6,282 bases of DNA, taken from the NCBI GenBank assembly GCA_017539885.1, contig JAFYCC010000067.1, positions 1 through 6,282 of the forward strand, read 5' to 3'. This DNA comes from Oscillospiraceae bacterium. Its GTDB lineage: Bacteria > Bacillota_A > Clostridia > Oscillospirales > Oscillospiraceae. Below, piece after piece: positions 1 to 6,034 of this stretch; position 1 is the stretch's first letter; every line of letters starts with the position of its first letter. A program made the translations under genes and the position numbers. The notes beneath the pieces were generated by a model. It searched no databases, was not told where the DNA came from, and saw only the letters and a program-made list of their open reading frames with translations.

Positions 1-294
1 ACCTGGGAGGGCGCCGTCTGCGGCGCGCTGTCCTCGATCCCGACGGCGTTCGTGTGCTGGATCCTCTTCCGCTTCACCTATCCGATCCCCCTCTGGCTGT
101 GCGTCGTGACCTCGCTGTTCGCCTCCACGCTCGGACAGATCGGCGACCTTGCGGAATCTCTGCTCAAGCGGATGATCGGCGTCAAGGATTTCAGCAACCT
201 GATCCCCGGCCACGGCGGTCTCTTCGACCGCGCGGACAGCCTGCTCTTCGCCATCCCCGCGGTCTATTTCTGCTTCAAGCTTGCCGGTATCTGA
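1..294 (+). CDS. cdsA: Phosphatidate cytidylyltransferase (CDP-diacylglycerol synthase), C-terminal part
   Basis: The gene is cut by the left edge; the last 97 codons are visible. CdsA is an integral membrane enzyme that converts phosphatidic acid and CTP to CDP-diacylglycerol, the precursor of phosphatidylglycerol and other anionic phospholipids. The visible part opens with TWEG, the family's usual (K)TWEG motif. It continues through a hydrophobic stretch (about 13-44) to GQIGDLAESLLKR (45-57) and KDFSNLIPGHGGLFDRAD (62-79). These last two cover the family signature S-x-x-K-R-x4-K-D...P-x-H-G-G-x-x-D-R-x-D, including the Asp residues implicated in metal binding and catalysis. A final hydrophobic helix (about 80-96) ends the protein. 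The lipid kinase gene begins 13 bases downstream on the same strand, so the two are probably co-transcribed. The family call is very secure. Confidence 0.97.
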   Translation, partial: TWEGAVCGALSSIPTAFVCWILFRFTYPIPLWLCVVTSLFASTLGQIGDLAESLLKRMIGVKDFSNLIPGHGGLFDRADSLLFAIPAVYFCFKLAGI

Positions 295-307
295 AAGGCT
301 TATCCGA

Positions 308-1207
308 ATGAACACACCCGATTATTCCCGCCGCGCGCTGCTCATCATCAACCCCGTCTCGGGCAAGCGCGCCGTGATCCGTTATATCCCCGAGATCATC
401 CGCTGCCTGATGGACGCGGGCTACCTTGTCACCACGACCGTGACCGCACGGCGCGGCGAGGCACGGGAGCTTGCGGCCGCGCTCGGCGGCGGCTTTGATC
501 TGATCTGCTGCACCGGCGGAGACGGCACGCTCAGCGAAGTGGTCTCCGGTCTCGTCGGAGCCGGGCTGGACGTGCCGCTCGGCTACATCCCCTGCGGCAG
601 CACCAACGATTTCGCGATTTCCCGCGGTCTGAGTCCGGATATCCTCACCGCGGCCAAGCAAGCCGCGGAGGGGATCTGCAGGCGATACGACGTGGGCCGC
701 TTCGGCGACCGCACTTTCAGCTATGTCGCGGCCTTCGGCGCTTTTTCCTGGCTGAGCTACACCACCGACCAGAACCTCAAAAACGTGCTCGGCCACACAG
801 CCTATATCCTGGACGCCATCAAGGACCTCTACAAGATCAAGCCCATCCGTCTGCAGCTCGACGCAAACGGCGTGCACTATGACGACGAGTATATCTTCGG
901 CGCGATCTGCAACTCGACCTCGGTCGCCGGGACGATCACCCTGCCCGACAGCATCGTCAAGACCTGCGACGGGATCTTTGAGATCCTGCTGATCAAGATG
1001 CCGAAAACCATTGTCGATCTTGAGGAGATCATCCGCGGTCTCCTGTCGCAGGACTACTCCTCCCCGCTGATCGACTTTTTCCAGGCCAGGGAACTGGATC
1101 TGAACTGTCCCTCGGGTCTGGAATGGTCGCTCGACGGAGAGTACCACTGGATCGAGGACCGGGTCCATGTCTCCGTGCTGCCCGGCTTTCTGACGCTCAA
1201 AAGCTGA
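308..1207 (+). CDS. Diacylglycerol kinase family lipid kinase (YegS/DgkB type)
   Basis: A 299-aa protein of normal length for the DAGK_cat / YegS-DgkB family, soluble or membrane-peripheral. These enzymes phosphorylate diacylglycerol or related lipids with ATP; in Gram-positives DgkB returns the diacylglycerol released by lipoteichoic acid synthesis to phosphatidate. Visible motifs are NPVSGK (15-20), the nucleotide-binding GGDGTLSEV (70-78), GSTNDFA (97-103) and a C-terminal SLDGE (274-278), whose Asp/Glu pair matches the region holding the catalytic acid in DgkB. The start at ATG 308 is preferred because AAAGG (294-298) sits 9 bases upstream. An upstream TTG at 281 would overlap cdsA and lacks an equally good ribosome site. 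Adjacency to cdsA, which uses phosphatidate, fits a role in phosphatidate recycling. The true substrate is not provable from sequence, since related proteins phosphorylate other lipids. Confidence 0.93.
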   Translation: MNTPDYSRRALLIINPVSGKRAVIRYIPEIIRCLMDAGYLVTTTVTARRGEARELAAALGGGFDLICCTGGDGTLSEVVSGLVGAGLDVPLGYIPCGSTNDFAISRGLSPDILTAAKQAAEGICRRYDVGRFGDRTFSYVAAFGAFSWLSYTTDQNLKNVLGHTAYILDAIKDLYKIKPIRLQLDANGVHYDDEYIFGAICNSTSVAGTITLPDSIVKTCDGIFEILLIKMPKTIVDLEEIIRGLLSQDYSSPLIDFFQARELDLNCPSGLEWSLDGEYHWIEDRVHVSVLPGFLTLKS

Positions 1208-1241
1208 AAAAACCAGCCTGCTCCGGCAGGCTGGTTTTTTT
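1207..1241. terminator. Bidirectional intrinsic terminator between convergent genes
   Basis: AACCAGCCTGC (1211-1221) and GCAGGCTGGTT (1226-1236) form a perfect 11-bp stem with a TCCG loop. The flanking A run (1207-1212) and T run (1235-1241) give a U-tract on either strand. It overlaps the stop codon of the lipid kinase and abuts the stop codon of the convergent glycosyltransferase gene, so it probably ends both transcripts. Confidence 0.93.
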
Positions 1242-2356
1242 CAGGCTTCCTTTTTGAAGACCCATTTTTTCTGAATGTAGTAGCTGATGATAAACAGGAT
1301 CAATTCGATCACGATCTTGACCAGCGTCGCCACCGCCGGGACAGCGATGTGCAGCGCCGCGATCAGCGCGGTAAGGCAGACGGTAGAGATCAGCGTCTGG
1401 GGGATGCACAGGCAGTAGTACTTGAAAAAGGCTTGCCAGTGGTTTTCCCCGTTGCGGAACACGAAGCGGTCGTTCATCGTAAAATTGAACAGCGACGAGA
1501 CCACGCGCGCCGAGACCTGCGACACGGTCGAGGCGAGCGCCGCGGCGAACCGCCCGCCCAGAAGGCTCAGCAGCAGGAGATACAGGCCGTTGTCGAGCAC
1601 CCAGGAGCAAACGGCGCTGACCACATAGCGAAAGCCGGAGCCGGTCATCAGGAAGCGCAGCATCACCTTGGAGATGCGCAGCGAGTCCTTCACCGCGTCA
1701 TAGTGCGAGCTGTAGTCCTCCGGATCGTAGACGGTGGCGATGGGCTGCTCCAGGAACTCGATCCCCCGTCGCTTCATGTGCAGGAGCATGTTCGTCTCGT
1801 ACTCGAAGCGCTCCCCTTCGATCTCGCAGAAGAGCGGCAGATCCTGCGCCGGGATGGCGCGCAGGCCGGTCTGCGTATCGGACAGGCGGATGCCGAACAG
1901 CAGCCGGAAAAAGCGCGAGGTCGTCTTGTTGCCGGCAACGGAACGCGGCGGGATGCCCGGTTGGTTGAAATCCCGGCAGCCGAGGATGACCTTGTCCCCT
2001 TCCTCGAGCATTCTCTGCCCGCAGGCAATAATATCGTCGATCAAGTGCTGTCCGTCGCCGTCGATGGTGATCACGCCCCGCATTTCGGGAAGCTGTTCGA
2101 TCACGTAGGAAAACGCGGTCTTGAGCGCGCGGCCCTTCCCCTTGTTGACCTCGTGGGTGAGGACAGTGCACTGCGGATGCGCCGCGGCCTCGGCAAAGCG
2201 CAGCCGGTGCAGCTCGTCGCTGCCGTCGTCGACGATGACGATATGGGCGAAGCCCGCGTCGAGCAGCCCGGCGATCACCTTCTGAAATTTCAGGTCGGGG
2301 TCGAGCGAGGGCAATACGATCGCCATCTGTTCCCGACAGTCCAGTTTTTCCTCCAT
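1241..2356 (-). CDS. GT2 family glycosyltransferase with fused C-terminal GtrA-like membrane domain
   Basis: A 371-aa two-domain protein. Residues about 10-235 are a GT-A glycosyltransferase of the dolichyl/polyprenyl-phosphate sugar synthase type: an initial AIVLPSLDPD strand (12-21), VDDGSD (42-47), NKGKGRALK (71-79), the metal-binding DGDGQH (99-104) and DTQTGLRA (160-167). Residues about 241-368 are a GtrA-like domain with four predicted membrane helices (about 244-267, 270-293, 314-336, 339-360), plus NFTMNDRFVF near the second helix and YYIQKKWVF at the C-terminus. Such proteins are expected to load a nucleotide-sugar onto polyprenyl phosphate, and the GtrA part is thought to help move the product across the membrane. 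It is the last gene of the minus-strand cluster. The start is uncertain: ATG 2356 is used here, ATG 2326 (weak GGGA upstream) is possible, and GTG 2404 lies inside a palindrome and is unlikely. Sugar and acceptor are unknown. Confidence 0.9.
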   Translation of the reverse strand: MEEKLDCREQMAIVLPSLDPDLKFQKVIAGLLDAGFAHIVIVDDGSDELHRLRFAEAAAHPQCTVLTHEVNKGKGRALKTAFSYVIEQLPEMRGVITIDGDGQHLIDDIIACGQRMLEEGDKVILGCRDFNQPGIPPRSVAGNKTTSRFFRLLFGIRLSDTQTGLRAIPAQDLPLFCEIEGERFEYETNMLLHMKRRGIEFLEQPIATVYDPEDYSSHYDAVKDSLRISKVMLRFLMTGSGFRYVVSAVCSWVLDNGLYLLLLSLLGGRFAAALASTVSQVSARVVSSLFNFTMNDRFVFRNGENHWQAFFKYYCLCIPQTLISTVCLTALIAALHIAVPAVATLVKIVIELILFIISYYIQKKWVFKKEA

Positions 2357-2365
2357 CTTGAAATC

Positions 2366-2382
2366 GGGGAGCGTCTCTCCCC
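2366..2382 (-). promoter_or_regulatory. Small hairpin in the leader of the glycosyltransferase gene
   Basis: Read on the minus strand, GGGGAG (2377-2382) and CTCCCC (2366-2371) form a 6-bp stem around AGACG. It lies between a Shine-Dalgarno-like GGAGGAGA (2383-2390) and the ATG at 2356. Unfolded, the purine tract is too far from that ATG. Folded, only 9 bases separate the stem from the ATG, which could bring the ribosome site into range. This is an inference, and the true start could instead be ATG 2326. Confidence 0.35.
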
Positions 2383-2399
2383 TCTCCTCCCTGAATTCG

Positions 2400-2437
2400 G
2401 ACACGCATAAGGGGACCGCCGTCCCCTTATGCGTGTC
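2400..2437. repeat. REP-like perfect palindrome in the spacer before the glycosyltransferase gene
   Basis: GACACGCATAAGGGGAC (2400-2416) is followed by the four bases CGCC and then its exact reverse complement (2421-2437), a 17-bp stem with no mismatch. The flank 2438-2442 is ATTTT. A GGGGAC/GTCCCC core with GACAC/GTGTC ends resembles the scattered short palindromes found in many Clostridia, which are often linked to REP-associated (RAYT, Y1) transposases; that likeness is from memory, not a search. Only one copy is in the window and no transposase gene is present. In the operon mRNA it would form a very stable hairpin 12 bases after the upstream stop codon. It lacks a U-tract on the minus strand, so it is not a standard terminator for the operon. 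Confidence 0.8.
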
Positions 2438-2448
2438 ATTTTGTCATA

Positions 2449-3564
2449 TCAGTACAGCTCCAGCGACTCGCCGAGGATCTGCGTGCCGTCGTCATAGGTG
2501 ATGACGCGGAAGTTGGTCGTGCGGGTCTCCTCGCCCTTGCCGTAGGTAAAGGTCTTCACATCGGCGGACACGTCGCAGACGGCGTAGCCCTCGACCAGCG
2601 GCAGGACCGAGTTGATGCGGATATCCAGGATCTCGATGCTGGCCGTATGGCCCCAGCTCAAGCCGTCGAGCGCGTCCCACATCCGCGCGGCCAGATCGGA
2701 GTCCGGCAGCAGATAGGGCACCAGCGCGAAGTAGTTCCCCTCCGCCCGGTTGCTCAGTCCGGAGGTATAGGTGAGATATTTCCTCGTGAAGGGATCGCAG
2801 AAATTGTAGTAGCGCTGCAGCTGATCCTGGGAGAGCGGAGTGAGGAACTGCTCGTCGCCGCGGCTTTCGTCGATCGTGACGACGTCGCCGTGCTCGTTGC
2901 GGATCACAATCTCCACCTCGCCGATCACGTGGTCATATTTGTATTTGACCTTTTTCGGCAGCGTGTCCCAGTAGCGGTAATAGTTCTCGAACACGTCATA
3001 GTGGATGTCGTCGTCCACAATGAATTCCTCGCCCAGCTGCACGCCGTTGATCCAGACCGAATACTCGGAGGGAACGACGATCTCCACGCCGGAGTAGAAG
3101 GAATCGAAGTTGAAGCTGTCATCGCAGACCTTCCACGGGAGCATGCCGAACTGGACGTAATTGAGATAGGAGCTGTCCTCCATGATGCTGACAGTCCCGA
3201 TCTCATGCTCCTCACAGCGCAGGCTGTAGGTGACGGTATCCTCTTCCCCGTTGCTCGATCTGCCTTTGCGGACGGCGGTCACACCGCTGCTCAGATGCTC
3301 CTGCACGAAGGCCTTGATCTCCTCTTCCGACTGGGTCTCATTGGCCATGGCGGACACCGCCCTGGCGACGCCGTCGTTCCAGCGCTCGCGATTGAGCTCG
3401 TCAACATAGGCGTCCAGCGCGTGGTTGGGCCTTGCATCCTCATATTCCTCCGCATACTGCCAGGCCATGCGCAGGCCCAGAAACGCCGCGGCAGCGATCA
3501 GCACGGCGTAGATGAACAGGAAGCTGCCATAGATTCGATTGCCGCTCTTTCTCTTTCCGGCCAT
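2449..3564 (-). CDS. Hypothetical single-pass membrane protein, downstream paralogue of a tandem pair
   Basis: I do not recognise this 371-aa protein. A short basic N-terminus (KRKSGNR) leads into one membrane helix (about 12-34) with no clear signal-peptidase or lipobox site, which suggests an anchored protein with about 335 residues outside. A helical, acidic segment (36-95) precedes β-rich sequence. Landmarks are RKG (99-101), YSLRC (113-117), FGMLPWKV (139-146), a PEGA-like VPSEYSVWINGVQL (164-177), and a C-terminal region with TYTSG (265-269), GLSWGHTASIEI (301-312) and a terminal SLELY. The alternation of helical and β parts recalls NTF2-like/TcaA-type extracellular modules, but this is only a suggestion. 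It is clearly paralogous to the gene 48 bases upstream, sharing these landmarks in the same order. ATG 3564 has AGAGG (3575-3579) 10 bases upstream. No catalytic motif was seen. Confidence 0.88.
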   Translation of the reverse strand: MAGKRKSGNRIYGSFLFIYAVLIAAAAFLGLRMAWQYAEEYEDARPNHALDAYVDELNRERWNDGVARAVSAMANETQSEEEIKAFVQEHLSSGVTAVRKGRSSNGEEDTVTYSLRCEEHEIGTVSIMEDSSYLNYVQFGMLPWKVCDDSFNFDSFYSGVEIVVPSEYSVWINGVQLGEEFIVDDDIHYDVFENYYRYWDTLPKKVKYKYDHVIGEVEIVIRNEHGDVVTIDESRGDEQFLTPLSQDQLQRYYNFCDPFTRKYLTYTSGLSNRAEGNYFALVPYLLPDSDLAARMWDALDGLSWGHTASIEILDIRINSVLPLVEGYAVCDVSADVKTFTYGKGEETRTTNFRVITYDDGTQILGESLELY

Positions 3565-3612
3565 TGATGTGGTTCCTCTCTTCTTTCGATTGGCTGTGTT
3601 TTCTCCCCGCCG

Positions 3613-4719
3613 TCAGTACAGCTCCAGGGAGATCGCGCGGACGTCGTCGTTTCGGTTGACGACGATGACGCGCATGTTGCTGATGCTCTCGACCTCTCCG
3701 TGGCCGATGGCATAGGTCGTGGCGCTGGAGGTGATGTCGCAGAGATAATAGGCGTCTCCGAGGGCGATCGCCCCGTTGAGCACCGCGCTGTTGACCTTGA
3801 CCGAGGAGGTATGCGCCCAGCTCAGTCCGTCCATGGCATCCCGCATGCGCGTGTCGAGATCCCCGTCCGGAACCAGATAAGGCTTCAGCTGCTCGTAGCC
3901 GTAGCTCGGATCGAGAACGCCTGAAGTGTAGTTGAGATAGTTTACGACAAAGCCCGCAGTAAACTTCGCCAGGCGCGACAGTTCTTCCTCCGAACAGGCG
4001 GTGATGAACTGAGAGTCGTCCCGGTTCGGATCGACGATGAAGCGAACACCGTTTTCATCGTAAATGCTGGGATAGAGCGGGCCGATCGCATTGTCAAAGC
4101 GATAGCGCACCTTGGAGGGCAGCCCCTCGTAGTCGTTGTAATACTTGGCGAGCACATCGTAGGGTATGTTCTCCTCCACGATGTATTTCTCGTCCAGCAG
4201 CAGGTCGTTCAGATATACGGAGAAGGTGCGCGGAACGACCACCTCGACCGATCGGTAGAGCCCGTCGAAATCGAAACTCGTATCCACGACCTTCCAGGGG
4301 AGCATTCCAAAGCGGGTCTCGCCGTCATAGCTGTGATCCGCAGCAAGCGTCACAACGCCGAATTCTTTCCCGCCGCAGCGAAGACTGTAGTGCACACTGC
4401 CGTTCCCCGAGCTCTTCCGGACGTAGCTGATCCCGTTGGAGAGCATGTCCCTGACGATCTCGGCAACCTCCTCATCCGACTGCGCCTCATGCGGCATGGC
4501 CGAAATGGTCTCGAGGATCCCGTCGTCCATCAGGTTTTCACAGAGGGTGCCGACATAGGCGTCCATGGCCGTCTGGGGGCGGGAGGCCTCATACTCCTCC
4601 GCATACCGCCAGGCAAGCCGCAGCCCGTAAACCGCCGCCGCAATCAGCACAAGCACCCAGAAGCTCAAACAGATCATGTAGACATGGCGCGCTCGTTTTT
4701 TGCTGTTTGCCTTTGCCAT
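3613..4719 (-). CDS. Hypothetical single-pass membrane protein, upstream paralogue of a tandem pair
   Basis: I do not recognise this 368-aa protein. A basic N-terminus (KKRAR) precedes one membrane helix (about 14-37) and a large, presumably extracellular region. It parallels its downstream neighbour almost throughout: AWRYAEEYEASRP (36-48), DAYV (53-56), the SAM..E.QS.EE pattern (73-84), YVRK (99-102), YSLRC (111-115), FGMLPWKV (137-144), VVPRTFSVYLND (161-172), YDV (187-189), NYTSG (263-267), GLSWAHTSS (298-306) and a terminal SLELY. Its middle region is more divergent. The ATG at 4719 is well supported: GGAGG (4725-4729) lies 5 bases upstream. The glycosidase stop codon is only 12 bases away, so the two genes are almost certainly co-transcribed and may be translationally coupled. 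No enzyme motif was seen; a scaffold, ligand-binding or partner role is guesswork. Confidence 0.88.
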   Translation of the reverse strand: MAKANSKKRARHVYMICLSFWVLVLIAAAVYGLRLAWRYAEEYEASRPQTAMDAYVGTLCENLMDDGILETISAMPHEAQSDEEVAEIVRDMLSNGISYVRKSSGNGSVHYSLRCGGKEFGVVTLAADHSYDGETRFGMLPWKVVDTSFDFDGLYRSVEVVVPRTFSVYLNDLLLDEKYIVEENIPYDVLAKYYNDYEGLPSKVRYRFDNAIGPLYPSIYDENGVRFIVDPNRDDSQFITACSEEELSRLAKFTAGFVVNYLNYTSGVLDPSYGYEQLKPYLVPDGDLDTRMRDAMDGLSWAHTSSVKVNSAVLNGAIALGDAYYLCDITSSATTYAIGHGEVESISNMRVIVVNRNDDVRAISLELY

Positions 4720-4731
4720 AGGGGCCTCCGC

Positions 4732-5832
4732 TTATTTGAACAGGAAGGCGTCGGGCAGAGGACGCGGCTGTCCGTTTTCCGCAGAGCAGCTGTTGACATA
4801 GCGGCCCTGATAATACATGACCGTGGAGGAGCCGCCGTCCATGTTGCAGGCGTTCACGGCGCCGTAGTCGAGCAGCAGGTCGACCACGTCCTGATAGGTC
4901 GCGCCGATGGAGTGGACCTGCCGCCCGTCGATGACGAGCATCAGGATCGCGCCGTCGGCACGCTGGGCGATCGCCGTTCTGGGGTTGACGCTGCTGGTGA
5001 GGAACTCGGGCGGAGTAGGTTCGCCGTTGGTGATGAGGATGGGGCCAAAAGAGACCGCGTTGACGATGCCGAGCTCCACGCATTCATCATAGGTATAGAA
5101 ACCGACATGCAGGATGCCGTCCTTGTCCAGTCCCGCAAAGCCCTCGGTCGAAAACGCACTAGGGTTATAGCAGACGCCGTTGACGATGGTCAGACCCTCC
5201 GGCTCGCCGCCGAGACCGGCGCCGCCGTCGTCACGGAAGCCGCCGCCGTTGATGCCGCCGATGGCGTCATACTTCTGGACCATCTGCTCCAGCGTCAGTC
5301 CGATGCCGCCGTAGTTGTCGGGCATGCCGACAAAGACGCGCGTCGGGTCCAGGATGACCGTCATGTAGCCCATGAAGCCGTTCCCTTTGACCTCGAGGAA
5401 AATGATCCCGTCGCCGTCCTCGTCCACGAGACCGTAGCCGTCGGTATGGTCATCGGGGTTCTCCTTGGCTGAGATCGTGATGAGGCTTGCGTCGGTCGAA
5501 ACGCCGCCCTCGAGCTTTTTCTCGTTCGCCTTGATCTCCTTCAGCTCTTCTTCGGAGAGGATGATCCGCGGGACGAAGCGGAAGCGCCGCGTCTCGTCCA
5601 TCGTATTGATGAAGATATCGCGCAGCGCGGGCGACGGGCCTTTCAGCAGGATATATTCAAGACCAAGCGCCGTGCAGCCGAACAGGAGAACAGAGACGAT
5701 GATAAAGCCCGCGACTCTGTCCCAGAAGCGATGGCGCCGCAGACGCCTGGCGCGTCTGATCTTTTTCTTCTTCTCCTGAAGAGCGGCGTCCTGTACGCTG
5801 ATCTGATCTGTCTTATCGGTTTGTTTCTTCAC
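4732..5832 (-). CDS. Membrane-anchored phosphodiester glycosidase family protein (NAGPA domain)
   Basis: A 366-aa protein of the NAGPA-domain family, named after the mammalian enzyme that removes GlcNAc from a phosphodiester. Bacterial members are thought to act on sugar-phosphate bonds in envelope or exported glycans. The first 40 residues are charged and very basic around 21-35 (KKKKIRRARRLRR). One membrane helix follows (about 41-62), then an extracellular stalk. Domain landmarks are DEDGDGI (137-143, Ca-loop-like), LDPTRV (161-166), INGGGF (194-199), FGPILITNGE (262-271), NPRTAIAQ (283-290), LVIDGRQ (299-305) and NMDGGSSTVM (330-339), in the usual order. The start chosen is GTG 5832, with GAAGG (5840-5844) 7 bases upstream and a promoter ending 60 bases before it. 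The longer frame to 5901 or 5910 would begin upstream of the predicted transcription start. It is first in the cluster; substrate unknown. Confidence 0.92.
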   Translation of the reverse strand: MKKQTDKTDQISVQDAALQEKKKKIRRARRLRRHRFWDRVAGFIIVSVLLFGCTALGLEYILLKGPSPALRDIFINTMDETRRFRFVPRIILSEEELKEIKANEKKLEGGVSTDASLITISAKENPDDHTDGYGLVDEDGDGIIFLEVKGNGFMGYMTVILDPTRVFVGMPDNYGGIGLTLEQMVQKYDAIGGINGGGFRDDGGAGLGGEPEGLTIVNGVCYNPSAFSTEGFAGLDKDGILHVGFYTYDECVELGIVNAVSFGPILITNGEPTPPEFLTSSVNPRTAIAQRADGAILMLVIDGRQVHSIGATYQDVVDLLLDYGAVNACNMDGGSSTVMYYQGRYVNSCSAENGQPRPLPDAFLFK

Positions 5833-5839
5833 GTTTACA

Positions 5840-5844
5840 CCTTC
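5840..5844 (-). promoter_or_regulatory. Ribosome binding site that decides the GTG start of the glycosidase
   Basis: GAAGG on the minus strand lies 7 bases before GTG 5832 and is the only good Shine-Dalgarno sequence near any in-frame start. This favours the 366-aa form over longer versions beginning at 5901 or 5910, which would overlap the promoter. Confidence 0.75.
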
Positions 5845-5891
5845 GCAAATCAAAGTCTTTTCATTTACATAACAACTCAGAATACCAAGGT

Positions 5892-5920
5892 ATTTTATCA
5901 TATGCGGCACAACATGGCAA
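5892..5920 (-). promoter_or_regulatory. Sigma-A type promoter of the four-gene minus-strand cluster
   Basis: On the minus strand, a TTGCCA -35 box (5915-5920) is followed by exactly 17 bases and a TAAAAT -10 box (5892-5897). The -10 is preceded by TGA, giving an extended TGN element. Transcription would start near 5885, leaving a leader of about 53 bases before the GTG at 5832. The surrounding 5833-6034 interval is much more AT-rich than the coding DNA, as expected for a promoter region. Confidence 0.82.
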
Positions 5921-5980
5921 GGAATTCTTGTCGAAATTCACAAATATGTTATACATTCCCATCCCCTCAATTCGGAAATG

Positions 5981-6013
5981 AAAAAGCTCTGTCTCAAACG
6001 AGACAGAGCTTTT
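5981..6013 (-). terminator. Intrinsic terminator of tuf
   Basis: AAAAGCTCTGTCTC (5982-5995) pairs perfectly with 6000-6013 across an AAAC loop (14 bp including A-T pairs). Read on the minus strand, the stem GCTCTGTCTC/GAGACAGAGC is followed by TTTTT. It lies 21 bases past the tuf stop codon and before the promoter of the next gene, so it insulates the cluster from tuf transcription, though the T run is short and some readthrough is possible. Confidence 0.9.
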
Positions 6014-6034
6014 CGTGTTCAGCGAAGCTGAGAA

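Noticed and set aside
275..1168. Long minus-strand open frame opposite the lipid kinase
   Set aside because: Its Asp/Gly/Val/Arg-rich translation shows no family motif, and the opposite strand carries an unambiguous kinase. It is an antisense shadow of GC-rich coding DNA.
1349..2410. Plus-strand 353-codon open frame opposite the glycosyltransferase
   Set aside because: Low-complexity translation rich in Gln, Arg, Asp and Val without domains; it mirrors the real GT2-GtrA gene.
2400..2442. The palindrome read as a Rho-independent terminator for the operon
   Set aside because: On the minus strand the stem is followed by CGAATTC with no T run. Only the plus side has ATTTT, and no plus-strand gene ends there.
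2647..3567. Plus-strand open frame opposite the downstream paralogue
   Set aside because: No ribosome site or recognisable motif; the minus-strand frame has a clear membrane helix and a paralogue.
4333..5472. Plus-strand 379-codon open frame across two minus-strand genes
   Set aside because: It spans the junction of two real genes and has the Asp/Val/His/Arg-rich composition of an antisense frame.
5850..5864. Tiny leader open frame (Met-Lys-Arg-Leu-stop) upstream of the glycosidase
   Set aside because: It has no Shine-Dalgarno sequence, and an adjacent ATG-TAA shows that such short frames arise by chance in this AT-rich leader.
5918..5930. Near-palindrome CAAGGAATTCTTG next to the -35 box, considered as an operator
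   Set aside because: The symmetry is broken by one extra base and it is short; there is no second copy or neighbouring regulator gene to support it.
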